From Rhodoglobus vestalii (lineage in GTDB: Bacteria; Actinomycetota; Actinomycetes; Actinomycetales; Microbacteriaceae): a DNA stretch of 64,000 nucleotides. The notes under the pieces were generated by a model, which was given only the letters and a program-made list of their open reading frames with translations, made no database searches and was not told the origin of the DNA. Position 1 is the stretch's first letter; every line of letters starts with the position of its first letter. Positions 1 to 8,206 of this stretch are shown here, piece after piece. The translations under genes and the position numbers were made by a program. Location of the stretch: contig NZ_VFRA01000001.1 in assembly GCF_006788895.1 (NCBI RefSeq), positions 868,001-932,000 on the forward strand. Reading direction: 5' to 3'.

Positions 1-900
1 GACCGCGGCGAAGTTCAGCGTTCCCTCTCAAGCAGTGAGCAGCCGGGTGGCAAGGGCGTGAATGTGTCTCGTGCACTGATTGCGTCAGGGCTGGATACGA
101 TCGCTATTCTGCCGGGCGAAGCATCCGATCCGATGTTGGTGGCGTTGCGTGCCGAGCACACCCCCACTGCAGGGCTGCCGATTTCCGGCCGCGTGCGTTC
201 GAATGTCACGATCACTGAACCTGATGGCACGACCACAAAGATCAATGAACCGGGGCCACAGCTCACCGCCGCCGACGATGCAGCACTTATCGATCTGGTG
301 GTGTCCCATGCTCGCCGGGCGGAATGGGTTGTGCTTGCCGGTTCGCTGCCTCCGGGGCTCAGTGCCGACTTCTATGTGCGAGTAATCAACGCAATTCGCC
401 ACGCTGCCGATGGCACCCCACCACGGGTCGCCGTTGACTCTTCGGGCGCCCCCATGCAGGCACTGATCGAGTCGGGTGTTGGCGTTGACCTCATCAAACC
501 CAACGCGGAAGAGCTCGCAGAGCTCACGGGTCTGCCCGACACCTTCGAAGAAGATACGGATGCGGCCGCCGCTGCGGCGCTCACTCTCGTGAACCGCGGC
601 TGTCGTACCGTGCTCGCCACTCTCGGGTCACGCGGGGCACTCCTCGTGACCGCCGACGAAACGTGGCGCGCAACAATGCCGCCCGTCGTCGCAAAAAGTA
701 CCGTCGGTGCCGGCGATGCCTCCCTGGCCGGCTACCTCTTGGGCGACCAGCGCGGCGCAGCACCCGAACGTCGCCTTGCTCAGGCTGTCGCTCACGGCAC
801 AGCCGCAGCATCCCTACCCGGCAGCACCATGCCGACCCCAGAACTTACCCACCCCGACTCTGCTGAGGTGCACTTGCTCAGCCGACCGGACAACCACTAA
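1..900 (+). CDS. fruK: 1-phosphofructokinase (PfkB family), 5' end cut by the window
   Basis: This enzyme would phosphorylate fructose 1-phosphate to fructose 1,6-bisphosphate in the cytoplasm, the step after PTS uptake of fructose. The frame is open from base 1, and the PfkB substrate-binding signature PGGKGVNVSRAL is read across bases 43-78, so the true start is upstream of the window and the GTG at 58 is internal. The second PfkB signature, STVGAGDASLAG, lies near the C-terminus (about 697-732) and contains the catalytic Asp. The gene stops 38 bases before fruA and both read the same way, which supports the fructose assignment over other PfkB sugars such as tagatose 6-phosphate. A regulator gene would be expected upstream but is outside the window. 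Confidence 0.9.
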   Translation, partial: DRGEVQRSLSSSEQPGGKGVNVSRALIASGLDTIAILPGEASDPMLVALRAEHTPTAGLPISGRVRSNVTITEPDGTTTKINEPGPQLTAADDAALIDLVVSHARRAEWVVLAGSLPPGLSADFYVRVINAIRHAADGTPPRVAVDSSGAPMQALIESGVGVDLIKPNAEELAELTGLPDTFEEDTDAAAAAALTLVNRGCRTVLATLGSRGALLVTADETWRATMPPVVAKSTVGAGDASLAGYLLGDQRGAAPERRLAQAVAHGTAAASLPGSTMPTPELTHPDSAEVHLLSRPDNH

Positions 901-938
901 ATCTCAGCACCACCGCTGCTGTCGACAAGGAGAAAGCA

Positions 939-2990
939 ATGTCGCAACTCATCACCACCGACCTCGTGCTGTTAGATGCCGATCTCGGCACCGACCGCGC
1001 CGGCGTCATCCGCGCGATGACCAAACTCGTCGCCGATCAGGGCCGTGCAACCAACGCGGAATCGCTTTTCGACGACGCGTGGGCACGCGAACAGCTGACC
1101 GATACCGGTGTTCCTGGCGGTATCGCTATTCCTCATTGCCGTTCGGAGGCGGTAACCGAAGCCACTCTCGTGATGGCTCGCCTTAAGCCCGCCGTCGACT
1201 TCGGGTCGCCGGATGCTCCTGCCGACCTCATCTTCCTCATCGCCGCTCCCAACGGCGCCGATAAGGAACACCTGACCCTGCTTTCCGCCCTCGCGCGTTC
1301 GCTAGTGAACCCCGAATTCGTCGACAGTCTCCGCTCTGCCGGCAGCCGAGAAGAGATTGTTGCTCTCGTCGAGCAGGCGACCGCACCAGAAGAGAAGGCA
1401 GCACCGGCAGCCGGTGTCAGTGCCAGTGCCAGTGCCAGTGCCGGTGCCGGTGAGGGACAGCAATCGACATCCGCGTCAGGCGACGCTGCTCGCCCCGTCA
1501 TTGTCGCCGTCACCGCGTGCCCCACGGGCATAGCCCACACCTATATGGCCGCCGATTCCCTCGCCGCCGCCGCGAAACGCGCTGGCGTCGAACTTCACGT
1601 CGAGACTCAAGGTTCGTCCGGGGCAACACCGATTGATCCTGCGATCATTGCTGCGGCATCCGCGGTCATCTTTGCTGTTGATGTGGATGTTCGCGACAAG
1701 GGTCGTTTCGCCGGCAAGCCACTGATTCAGTCGCCGGTGAAGCGCGGAATTGATGCCCCAGACGAGATGATCGCCGAAGCTATTGCCGCCGCAAGCGACC
1801 CCAACGCGGCCCGCGTCGCCGGTGGCGGAGCTGCCAGCGAGAGCACCCCCAGTACCAAGGACGAGCACTTCGGGCAGACCGTGAAGCGCGCACTACTCAC
1901 GGGTGTGAGCTACATGATCCCGTTCGTTGCTGGTGGCGGTCTGCTGATCGCGCTCGGCTTCTTACTGGGTGGATACCTCATCACTGAAACCGCGGGCGAC
2001 ATTGTCGTCGGCAACAGTCTCTGGAATCTGCCCGAGGGTGGTCTCGCCACCTACTTGGGCGCTGCCGCTTTCCAGATCGGTGCAGCCTCGATGGGCTTCC
2101 TCGTTCCTGCCCTTGCCGGCTACATTGCCTACGCGATTGCTGACCGCCCCGGTATCGCCCCCGGATTCACCGCCGGTGCCGTCGCTGGCCTCATGGGTGC
2201 AGGCTTCCTCGGCGGTATCGTCGGTGGACTGCTCGCCGGTGTTGCCGCTCACTGGCTCGCCCAGCGCAAGACCGCAGCCTGGTTCCGCGGCCTCATGCCT
2301 GTTGTTGTTATCCCGCTGCTGGCGTCGATCTTTGCCTCCGGCCTGATGGTGCTGATCCTCGGTGGACCGATCGCTTCGCTCACCGTTGCACTGAACAACT
2401 TCCTCAACGGCTTGAGTGGTGCATCCGCTGTCGTTCTTGGGCTCATCTTGGGCGCAATGATGGGCTTCGACCTCGGTGGCCCCGTCAACAAGGTCGCGTA
2501 CTCGTTCGCGGTAGCTGGCCTCGGTGCTGGTGCAATCGACAACCAGGGGCCGTGGATGATCATGGCTGCTGTGATGGCATCCGGAATGGTTGCCCCGCTG
2601 GCGATGGCTCTCGCTTCGACCGTTCTGGCTCGCCGCCTCTTCTCCCCCGTGGAAAAAGAAAATGGCAAGGCAGCGTGGTTGCTGGGCGCATCGTTTATTT
2701 CTGAGGGTGCTATCCCCTTCGCTGCTGCTGACCCGCTGCGGGTGATCCCGGCCAGCGCAATCGGCAGCGCGGTAACCGGCGGAATCATTATGGCTGCCGG
2801 TGTTACCTCACAGGCACCTCATGGCGGATTCTTCGTGTTCTTTGCGATCAACCCGTTCCTGATGTTCGTGGTCGCGATCCTTGCGGGCATGGTCGTCACA
2901 GCCCTGATTGTGGTTGCCCTCAAACGGTTCACCGTTCGCGACAACCGCACCGCTGTCCCCGAAACCGCGAAGGTTTCGGTCGCAGCCTAA
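939..2990 (+). CDS. fruA: PTS fructose transporter, fused IIA-IIB-IIC
   Basis: This 683-residue membrane protein imports fructose and phosphorylates it at C1. Domain order is IIA (residues 1-150, phospho-accepting His66 in IPHCRSE), a low-complexity Ala/Ser/Gly linker (about 151-183), IIB (from about 186, phospho-Cys194 in VTACPTGIAH), then a IIC membrane domain of about nine or ten segments from residue 310. All three phosphotransfer parts are intact. An AAGGAG-type ribosome site (AGGAGAAAGC) precedes the ATG. The IIA-IIB linker is encoded by a run of six-base repeats that could vary in length without shifting the frame. No HPr gene follows here, so HPr and enzyme I must be encoded elsewhere. 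Confidence 0.95.
   Translation: MSQLITTDLVLLDADLGTDRAGVIRAMTKLVADQGRATNAESLFDDAWAREQLTDTGVPGGIAIPHCRSEAVTEATLVMARLKPAVDFGSPDAPADLIFLIAAPNGADKEHLTLLSALARSLVNPEFVDSLRSAGSREEIVALVEQATAPEEKAAPAAGVSASASASAGAGEGQQSTSASGDAARPVIVAVTACPTGIAHTYMAADSLAAAAKRAGVELHVETQGSSGATPIDPAIIAAASAVIFAVDVDVRDKGRFAGKPLIQSPVKRGIDAPDEMIAEAIAAASDPNAARVAGGGAASESTPSTKDEHFGQTVKRALLTGVSYMIPFVAGGGLLIALGFLLGGYLITETAGDIVVGNSLWNLPEGGLATYLGAAAFQIGAASMGFLVPALAGYIAYAIADRPGIAPGFTAGAVAGLMGAGFLGGIVGGLLAGVAAHWLAQRKTAAWFRGLMPVVVIPLLASIFASGLMVLILGGPIASLTVALNNFLNGLSGASAVVLGLILGAMMGFDLGGPVNKVAYSFAVAGLGAGAIDNQGPWMIMAAVMASGMVAPLAMALASTVLARRLFSPVEKENGKAAWLLGASFISEGAIPFAAADPLRVIPASAIGSAVTGGIIMAAGVTSQAPHGGFFVFFAINPFLMFVVAILAGMVVTALIVVALKRFTVRDNRTAVPETAKVSVAA
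1413..1448 (+). repeat. In-frame hexanucleotide tandem repeat in the fruA linker
   Basis: Six consecutive six-base units of the type AGTGCC/GGTGCC/GGTGTC (four of them exactly AGTGCC) encode alternating Ser/Gly and Ala or Val in the IIA-IIB linker of FruA. A gain or loss of one unit keeps the frame, so copy number would only change linker length. Confidence 0.8.
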
Positions 2991-3003
2991 GCCTCCACCG
3001 CTG

Positions 3004-3034
3004 GTAGGCGCCATCGCCCGGGTCACACGCCTAC
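3004..3034. terminator. Inverted repeat between converging fruA and rsmI
   Basis: GTAGGCG (3004-3010) pairs with CGCCTAC (3028-3034) around a 17-base loop. It overlaps the rsmI stop codon and lies between two converging genes, so it may be a bidirectional terminator. There is no T-tract and the loop is long, so this is weak. Confidence 0.3.
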
Positions 3035-3840
3035 TTGGAGCGCAGTGCCGCCTCATACAGTTCGCGCTTACTCAATCCGGTCTGCTCGGCGACCTCGGTT
3101 GCGGCCTCTTTGAGTCGGGCACCGTCGGCGACGAGAGAGAGAACATAGGCCACCGCGGTGGGGAGATCGGATGTTGCGGGTGCGGCACCCTCGACGACGA
3201 GACAGATCTCGCCCCGAGCACCATCCTTAAACTTGGCGGCGAGCTCGGCGGCGGTGCCGCGCACAATTTCTTCATACATCTTGGTGAGTTCGCGGCACAC
3301 CACTGCACGGCGATCATCACCGAGTGCGGTGGCGAGGTCGGTGAGCGCCGCGGGCAACCGGTTGGGGCTTTCGAAGAACACCATTGTGCGTTCTTCGCGG
3401 GCGAGTGCCCGAAAGTAGGCAACCCGGCCTTTGCGCGGCAGGAAACCTTCGAAGCTGAAGCGGTCGGTGGGGAGGCCCGAAACGGCGAGCGCGGTGAGCA
3501 CGGCGCTTGGTCCGGGCAGAGCGGTGACGGTGACCCCGGCGGCGGCGGCGGCGGCGACGAGGGGAAATCCGGGGTCGCTGATGGCGGGCATCCCCGCGTC
3601 GCTCAGAACAAGCACGTCGGTGTCGCGCGCGAGTTCGACGATCTGGGCTGCTTTCTCGGACTCGTTGTGTTCGTGCAGTGGAATCAACCGCGGTCGATTG
3701 TCAATACCGAGGGCACGCATCAAATGGATGGTCGTTCGGGTGTCTTCGCTGGCGATCACCTCCGCGTTCGTGAGTGCCTCAACGAGGCGCCGAGAGGCAT
3801 CACCAAGATTGCCGATGGGGGTCGCAGCAAGAATGATCAC
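3031..3840 (-). CDS. rsmI: 16S rRNA (cytidine1402-2'-O)-methyltransferase RsmI
   Basis: RsmI uses S-adenosylmethionine to methylate the ribose of C1402 in the decoding centre of 16S rRNA. The protein belongs to the tetrapyrrole methylase fold: it opens with the N-terminal motif LAATPIGNLGD and continues with SEDTRTT, LSDAGMPAISDPG and ALPGPSA. The frame could open earlier at 3873, but conservation begins at VIILAATPIGN, so the GTG at 3840 with GAGCGG just upstream is preferred, giving 269 residues. It converges on fruA with about 40 bases between them. The dolichyl-phosphate-mannose-type transferase often found beside rsmI in actinobacteria is here about 5 kb away. Confidence 0.9.
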   Translation of the reverse strand: MIILAATPIGNLGDASRRLVEALTNAEVIASEDTRTTIHLMRALGIDNRPRLIPLHEHNESEKAAQIVELARDTDVLVLSDAGMPAISDPGFPLVAAAAAAGVTVTALPGPSAVLTALAVSGLPTDRFSFEGFLPRKGRVAYFRALAREERTMVFFESPNRLPAALTDLATALGDDRRAVVCRELTKMYEEIVRGTAAELAAKFKDGARGEICLVVEGAAPATSDLPTAVAYVLSLVADGARLKEAATEVAEQTGLSKRELYEAALRSK

Positions 3841-3906
3841 CCGCTCATTGTCGCACCCGCAGCACAGGTGCACTCGGCACCTCGATCGACGTCGTAGGGT
3901 TGCACT

Positions 3907-4821
3907 ATGTCGACTCCCCCACCCCTCAAGGGGACGCCACGGGGCGCCGTGATGCTCGTGGTGTTGGGGCTCACCTTTCAGGATGTCGGCGCATCGGTCG
4001 CAGTGCTGCTTTTTCCCGAGGTGGGGCCAGCCGGAATGGTCTCCCTCCGCCTCGTGTTCTCGGCCGCTATTCTGCTTGCCATCGCCCGTCCGAACCTGCG
4101 CGCCATCACGCCGCGCGCCTGGCTGATGGCCCTGATTTTCGGAATCTCGCTTGGCGGCATGAATCTCCTGTTCTATCAGGCACTTTCGCGTATCGATCTC
4201 GGCGCAACGGTCACAATCGAAGTGCTCGGGCCCCTTGTGCTCTCGGTAATCGTCGCTCGACGCGCAAGCGCCTGGTTGTGGGCGGTTCTTGCGTTTATTG
4301 GGGTCGCCTTTCTCAGTCTCGGCAGTGTTGGTGCGCTCGACCCCGTCGGTGTCGCCTTTGCGCTTGCCGCAGCAGTGTCGTGGGCGGGCTACATTTTGGC
4401 GTCACGCAAGACCGGGCAAGTCTTTGCCGGATTGGATGGTCTGGCCATCGCCATGGCAATCGGTGCGATCATCAGCCTGCCCTTCGGTATCGCCCAGGCG
4501 GGAAGCACACTGCTTGAACCCTCAATTCTGGTGCGCGGGCTCGGCGTAGCCATCTGCTCCTCGGCGATTCCCTACGCACTCGAACTGATCGCGCTGCGCC
4601 GCATCTCTGCCGCCGCCTTTTCGGTGCTCATGGCACTGGCGCCTGCCATTGCTACCGGGGCCGGATTCTTTGTGCTCGGGCAGAGCATCACCCTCCTGCA
4701 GGGCTTCGGAATTGCACTGGTGATTGCGGCATCCATTGGGGCGGTGCGGGCGGCATCCCGGGTGCCCGGCGAGCCGGGAGCGGGGCCCAACGCACTACTG
4801 TCCGGAGAAACACCGCTGTAG
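3907..4821 (+). CDS. EamA/DMT family transporter (RhtA-like exporter)
   Basis: A 304-residue integral membrane protein with about ten hydrophobic segments arranged as two EamA repeats (roughly residues 15-140 and 150-280), the layout of the drug/metabolite transporter superfamily. RhtA-type members export amino acids such as threonine and homoserine, but the substrate here cannot be told. TAGGGT (3895-3900) sits six bases before the ATG and no Shine-Dalgarno is visible, so the message may be leaderless. It is divergent from rsmI and converges on the MMPL gene. Confidence 0.8.
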   Translation: MSTPPPLKGTPRGAVMLVVLGLTFQDVGASVAVLLFPEVGPAGMVSLRLVFSAAILLAIARPNLRAITPRAWLMALIFGISLGGMNLLFYQALSRIDLGATVTIEVLGPLVLSVIVARRASAWLWAVLAFIGVAFLSLGSVGALDPVGVAFALAAAVSWAGYILASRKTGQVFAGLDGLAIAMAIGAIISLPFGIAQAGSTLLEPSILVRGLGVAICSSAIPYALELIALRRISAAAFSVLMALAPAIATGAGFFVLGQSITLLQGFGIALVIAASIGAVRAASRVPGEPGAGPNALLSGETPL

Positions 4822-4882
4822 GCGGCAGCCTCTCCGGGCAATGGTTGCGTGCTGGAGCGCTGGGCTCTGAGCGCTGGAGCCG

Positions 4883-7426
4883 TTAGCGGGCGGTCCTGAC
4901 CGGTGCCGCCTCGCTGGGGGTGGCATCCGAAGCTCCCGGATGCACGGGGTGGCTGCGCTCAAGCGCGGCACCCTCAACATCAACACTCGGCAGGATGCGG
5001 TCGAGCCACCGCGGTAGCCACCACACCGACGTGCCTAAGAGGTGCATCAGCGCCGGGATCAGCAGCATCCGCACCACGAAGGCATCGAAGAGCACACCGA
5101 TGGCAAGCCCGAAGCCGAGCGGTCGCACGATCGCAAGGTGGGAGAAGATGAACCCGCCGAAGACGGCAATCATGATGATCGCGGCCGCGGTTACAACGGC
5201 TCGTCCACTGCGTAATCCACTGATAACCGCGGTTCGTGCGGGCACACCGTGCACATAGGCTTCCCGCATTCCCGACACGAGGAACAGCTGATAGTCCATT
5301 GCGAGACCGAACAGCACACCCATGATGATGATCGGTGCAAAGTTTAGGAGTGGCCCAGGGTCGGTCACCCCGAAGAGTGCTCCCAACCATCCCCACTGGT
5401 AGACCGCGACCATCGCACCGAACGCTGCCAACAGCGACAGTACATAGCCGGCGGTGGCGATGATCGGCACCAGTAGCGAACGGAACACCAGAATCAGGAT
5501 GAGCAACGAGAGGCCAACGACCACGCCCAGGTAGAGCGGCAGCACAGAAGCAAGCTTCTCGGAGATGTCAATATTTCCACTGGCTGAACCGGCAACGCCA
5601 AGTGTGATGTCGCCGTCGAGCGGAGAGCTGGCGCGCAGTTCAGTCACGAGGATCTCGGTTGACTCACTCGAAGGGCCATCAATCGGAATCACCTGGAAGG
5701 CGAAATAATCGGACTCATCGGAGACACCGACGGGAGCAACCGCGACGACGCCGTCAAAGTCCATCAGCTGTTCGGCGAGTTCTGCCTGAGTCTTCACGAT
5801 CTGATCGTCCGAGACAGCATCCGACAGCCTTGCCGTGACCAGCAGGGCGCCATTTTGACCGGCACCAAACTCTTGTGCCACGGTGTTGTAGGTGCGGTAC
5901 TGGGTAGAGTCCGCAGGCTCAGAGGATCCGTCTGGTAGTCCCAAACGCATCGAGAGTGCCGGAATGGCAATGATCAGTAACCCGATGGTGGTCAATGCGA
6001 GGGTGGCCACTGCGCGCCCCGTGCGCATCGGCTTCACGGGTGCCAGGTGTTGCGCTTGGTGGCTAACCTTGTTTCGCGCACGACGCGAAAGAACTCGAGT
6101 GCCGAGCAAAGACAACAGCGCCGGAGTGAGGCTAATAGCGATGAGCACAGCGATAAACACGCACACCGCACCAACAGTTCCCATGACACCGAGGAAAGGA
6201 ACACCACTCACGTTGAGGGCAATCAGTGCGACCAACACCGTTGAGCCCGCAAACACCACAGCGTTACCGGAGGTTCCGTTGGCGAGGCCAATGGACTCTT
6301 GCAGGTCCATGCCCTCGGAGAGTTGCCGGCGGTGGCGCTGCACAATGAACAGCGTGTAGTCGATCCCCACGGCAAGGCCAAGCATTACACCAAGGATGGG
6401 AGTCACCGACGTCATATCTACGACATCGGAGAACGCAAGAGAACCGGCAACGCCGACGCCCACACCGATGATCGACGAGACGATCGGAAGAACGGCCGGC
6501 AAGAACGCCCGGAATAGCACCAGCAAGACAATGCCGGCCAAAAGTACACCGATGATTTCACCAACGCCCAAAAGACCATCAACCGAGGTCGCAATGGCGG
6601 CGGAATAGTTGACGCTCACCCCCGCAATATCGACGGCGTCAAGCTGGGAGGCGAGGGTGCTCTTTACTTCCTCGGAGAGATCGAAAAGATCGTTGTCGAA
6701 GGTGATGAGTCCCAGCGCGGTCGCCCCATCGTCGGAGACAGTGCTGATTCCTGCCGCGGCATCGATGAGGACCTCGCCGTATTCGAGTTGTTGCTGCTGC
6801 TCATCGAGCAGGGTCGCATTCTCGTCGAGCGTTGCCTGCTGAGTGTCAAGCTCGGCAGCTCCGGCATCAAGCTGAGCCTGCTGCGCCTCGAACTGGGCCA
6901 CGGAAGCCTCATAGAAGCCTGCCGCTTTCGCCTGCTCGATGGCCGCATCCAACTGTGCTTGACCGGCCGCAAGTTCTTGCTTCGCGGCATCCAACTGCGC
7001 TTTACCGTCAGTCAGTTGCTGTCGGCCTGCTTCGATTTGGTCACGGCCGTCAGAGATTTCTTGAGCCTGCTCGGCACGTTGAGCGTCTGTCTCGAAGGGG
7101 TCAATAACGCCGCTGACGCTGTCGACGGGGGTGAGAGCGGAAAGCGCATCGGTGATCTCGCTCTCCTGGCCCGCTGAGAACGCTGTGCCGTCATCGGAGG
7201 AGAAAACGACGGTAGCGGATGCTCCGCTTACGTCACTCAGCCGGTCGCTGAGTTCTGCAGATACGCGCTCGGTTTCGGTGCCCGGAATCGAAAACGTGGA
7301 GGATAGCGCCCCGCCAAAGACGGCAAAGCCGCCGACCGCTAAGCCAAGTACGGCGAGCCAGCTCACGATGACAAGCCAGGCGCGCCGAGCCGATAGACGA
7401 CCCAGGCGGTACAGGAGTTCAGCCAT
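4883..7426 (-). CDS. MMPL (RND superfamily) exporter with periplasmic-side coiled coil
   Basis: An 847-residue membrane exporter of the MMPL family, which moves lipids or other hydrophobic compounds across the membrane in actinobacteria. The start at MAELLYRLGRLSARR (7426) is chosen because GAGAGG lies about ten bases upstream and a basic stretch plus first membrane helix follow. The frame can be extended to 7609, but that would run through the operator and into the divergent gene. After helix 1 comes an unusual extracytoplasmic insert of about 110 residues with heptad-like QLDA/ELAAGQ repeats (about residues 125-235), as in YhgE/phage-infection-protein-like exporters. Two blocks of five to six helices follow. 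The divergent TetR gene probably represses it. The substrate is unknown. Confidence 0.88.
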   Translation of the reverse strand: MAELLYRLGRLSARRAWLVIVSWLAVLGLAVGGFAVFGGALSSTFSIPGTETERVSAELSDRLSDVSGASATVVFSSDDGTAFSAGQESEITDALSALTPVDSVSGVIDPFETDAQRAEQAQEISDGRDQIEAGRQQLTDGKAQLDAAKQELAAGQAQLDAAIEQAKAAGFYEASVAQFEAQQAQLDAGAAELDTQQATLDENATLLDEQQQQLEYGEVLIDAAAGISTVSDDGATALGLITFDNDLFDLSEEVKSTLASQLDAVDIAGVSVNYSAAIATSVDGLLGVGEIIGVLLAGIVLLVLFRAFLPAVLPIVSSIIGVGVGVAGSLAFSDVVDMTSVTPILGVMLGLAVGIDYTLFIVQRHRRQLSEGMDLQESIGLANGTSGNAVVFAGSTVLVALIALNVSGVPFLGVMGTVGAVCVFIAVLIAISLTPALLSLLGTRVLSRRARNKVSHQAQHLAPVKPMRTGRAVATLALTTIGLLIIAIPALSMRLGLPDGSSEPADSTQYRTYNTVAQEFGAGQNGALLVTARLSDAVSDDQIVKTQAELAEQLMDFDGVVAVAPVGVSDESDYFAFQVIPIDGPSSESTEILVTELRASSPLDGDITLGVAGSASGNIDISEKLASVLPLYLGVVVGLSLLILILVFRSLLVPIIATAGYVLSLLAAFGAMVAVYQWGWLGALFGVTDPGPLLNFAPIIIMGVLFGLAMDYQLFLVSGMREAYVHGVPARTAVISGLRSGRAVVTAAAIIMIAVFGGFIFSHLAIVRPLGFGLAIGVLFDAFVVRMLLIPALMHLLGTSVWWLPRWLDRILPSVDVEGAALERSHPVHPGASDATPSEAAPVRTAR

Positions 7427-7494
7427 GCCGAAGAAACCTCTCATAGAAGACAGAAAAAGAGCACTCCGTCGGGCCCGTGCCCATGGTATTCGGT

Positions 7495-7537
7495 GAAAAC
7501 TACTTTTCCAACAGTTGTCGGAAAACTCACGGTTTTC
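7495..7537. promoter_or_regulatory. Composite operator between the MMPL and tetR genes
   Basis: Nested inverted repeats fill the space between the divergent genes. GAAAA-ctac-TTTTC lies at 7495-7508, GAAAAC-tcacg-GTTTTC at 7521-7537, and the two are joined by a 22-base near-palindrome at 7504-7525 with TTTTCC and GGAAAA ends (18 of 22 positions symmetric). This is the expected place and form for a TetR-family operator controlling both genes. Binding is inferred. Confidence 0.6.
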
Positions 7538-7563
7538 TCGCCCACATCTGTCACAATCAACGA

Positions 7564-8139
7564 ATGGATGAACGAGTCGAACGAACTCGCCGGAGTCTGC
7601 AACAGGCACTCTTCGCGCTCACACAAGAACGGCCGCTCGACGAAGTGACCGTCGGAGATATCGTCGAACGCGCCGGGGTCAACCGCAGCAGCTTCTACCA
7701 GCACTTTGCCGACAAAGAGACCCTGCTGGCCTTCGCGATCGAATCCGCAGCAGACGACGCCGGAGTCGAACTAGTGAATCTCGACCCCCAGAGCACCGAA
7801 CCGCCGCCGGCCATCACCAGTTACCTCCGCCACATCAATGCCAACGCCGCCGTCTATGCCAGCGCGCTGGGCCCCCGGGGCTCCGCTTTGGTCTCCTCGC
7901 GCCTCCACGCCCGCCTCAATCTGATTGTGCGGAACGGCATTCTCAGCATCGGCAACCACCCCTTTGAGGGGCTGCCCGTAGAAATCGCCACCGCCAGCAT
8001 CACCGGTTCCACCTACGGCATCATCGTGGAGTGGCTCGGGATGGTTCCTCGCCCCCCGGCCGAGACCGCAGTGGCCTGGATCTGGCAGTCTTTTGGCACT
8101 CCGAGCGGGCGCTGGGGCGAGCCAGAAGACACCGCCTAG
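7564..8139 (+). CDS. TetR/AcrR family transcriptional regulator
   Basis: A 191-residue regulator. The N-terminal helix-turn-helix spans about residues 20-50 (VTVGDIVERAGVNRSSFYQHF, with the typical S/T-FYxHF end), followed by an all-helical ligand domain that I cannot assign to a ligand. The ATG at 7564 begins the conserved part. CACAAT lies six bases before it without a Shine-Dalgarno, so the message may be leaderless. Upstream start codons in the frame would place coding sequence over the operator. Being divergent from an MMPL exporter with repeats between them, it most likely represses the exporter and itself until a toxic or lipid ligand binds. Confidence 0.88.
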   Translation: MDERVERTRRSLQQALFALTQERPLDEVTVGDIVERAGVNRSSFYQHFADKETLLAFAIESAADDAGVELVNLDPQSTEPPPAITSYLRHINANAAVYASALGPRGSALVSSRLHARLNLIVRNGILSIGNHPFEGLPVEIATASITGSTYGIIVEWLGMVPRPPAETAVAWIWQSFGTPSGRWGEPEDTA

Positions 8140-8206
8140 TTCCGTTCTAACCGCGGCGCCGGGCGTTGCCTACTGCAGAGCGCTCTAACCTCAGTAACAT
8201 TGCGGG

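Noticed and set aside
2908..3897. Long plus-strand frame of 329 codons running across rsmI
   Set aside because: It is antisense to a clear RsmI protein, has no recognisable domain, and is Gly/Cys/His-rich as shadows of high-GC genes are.
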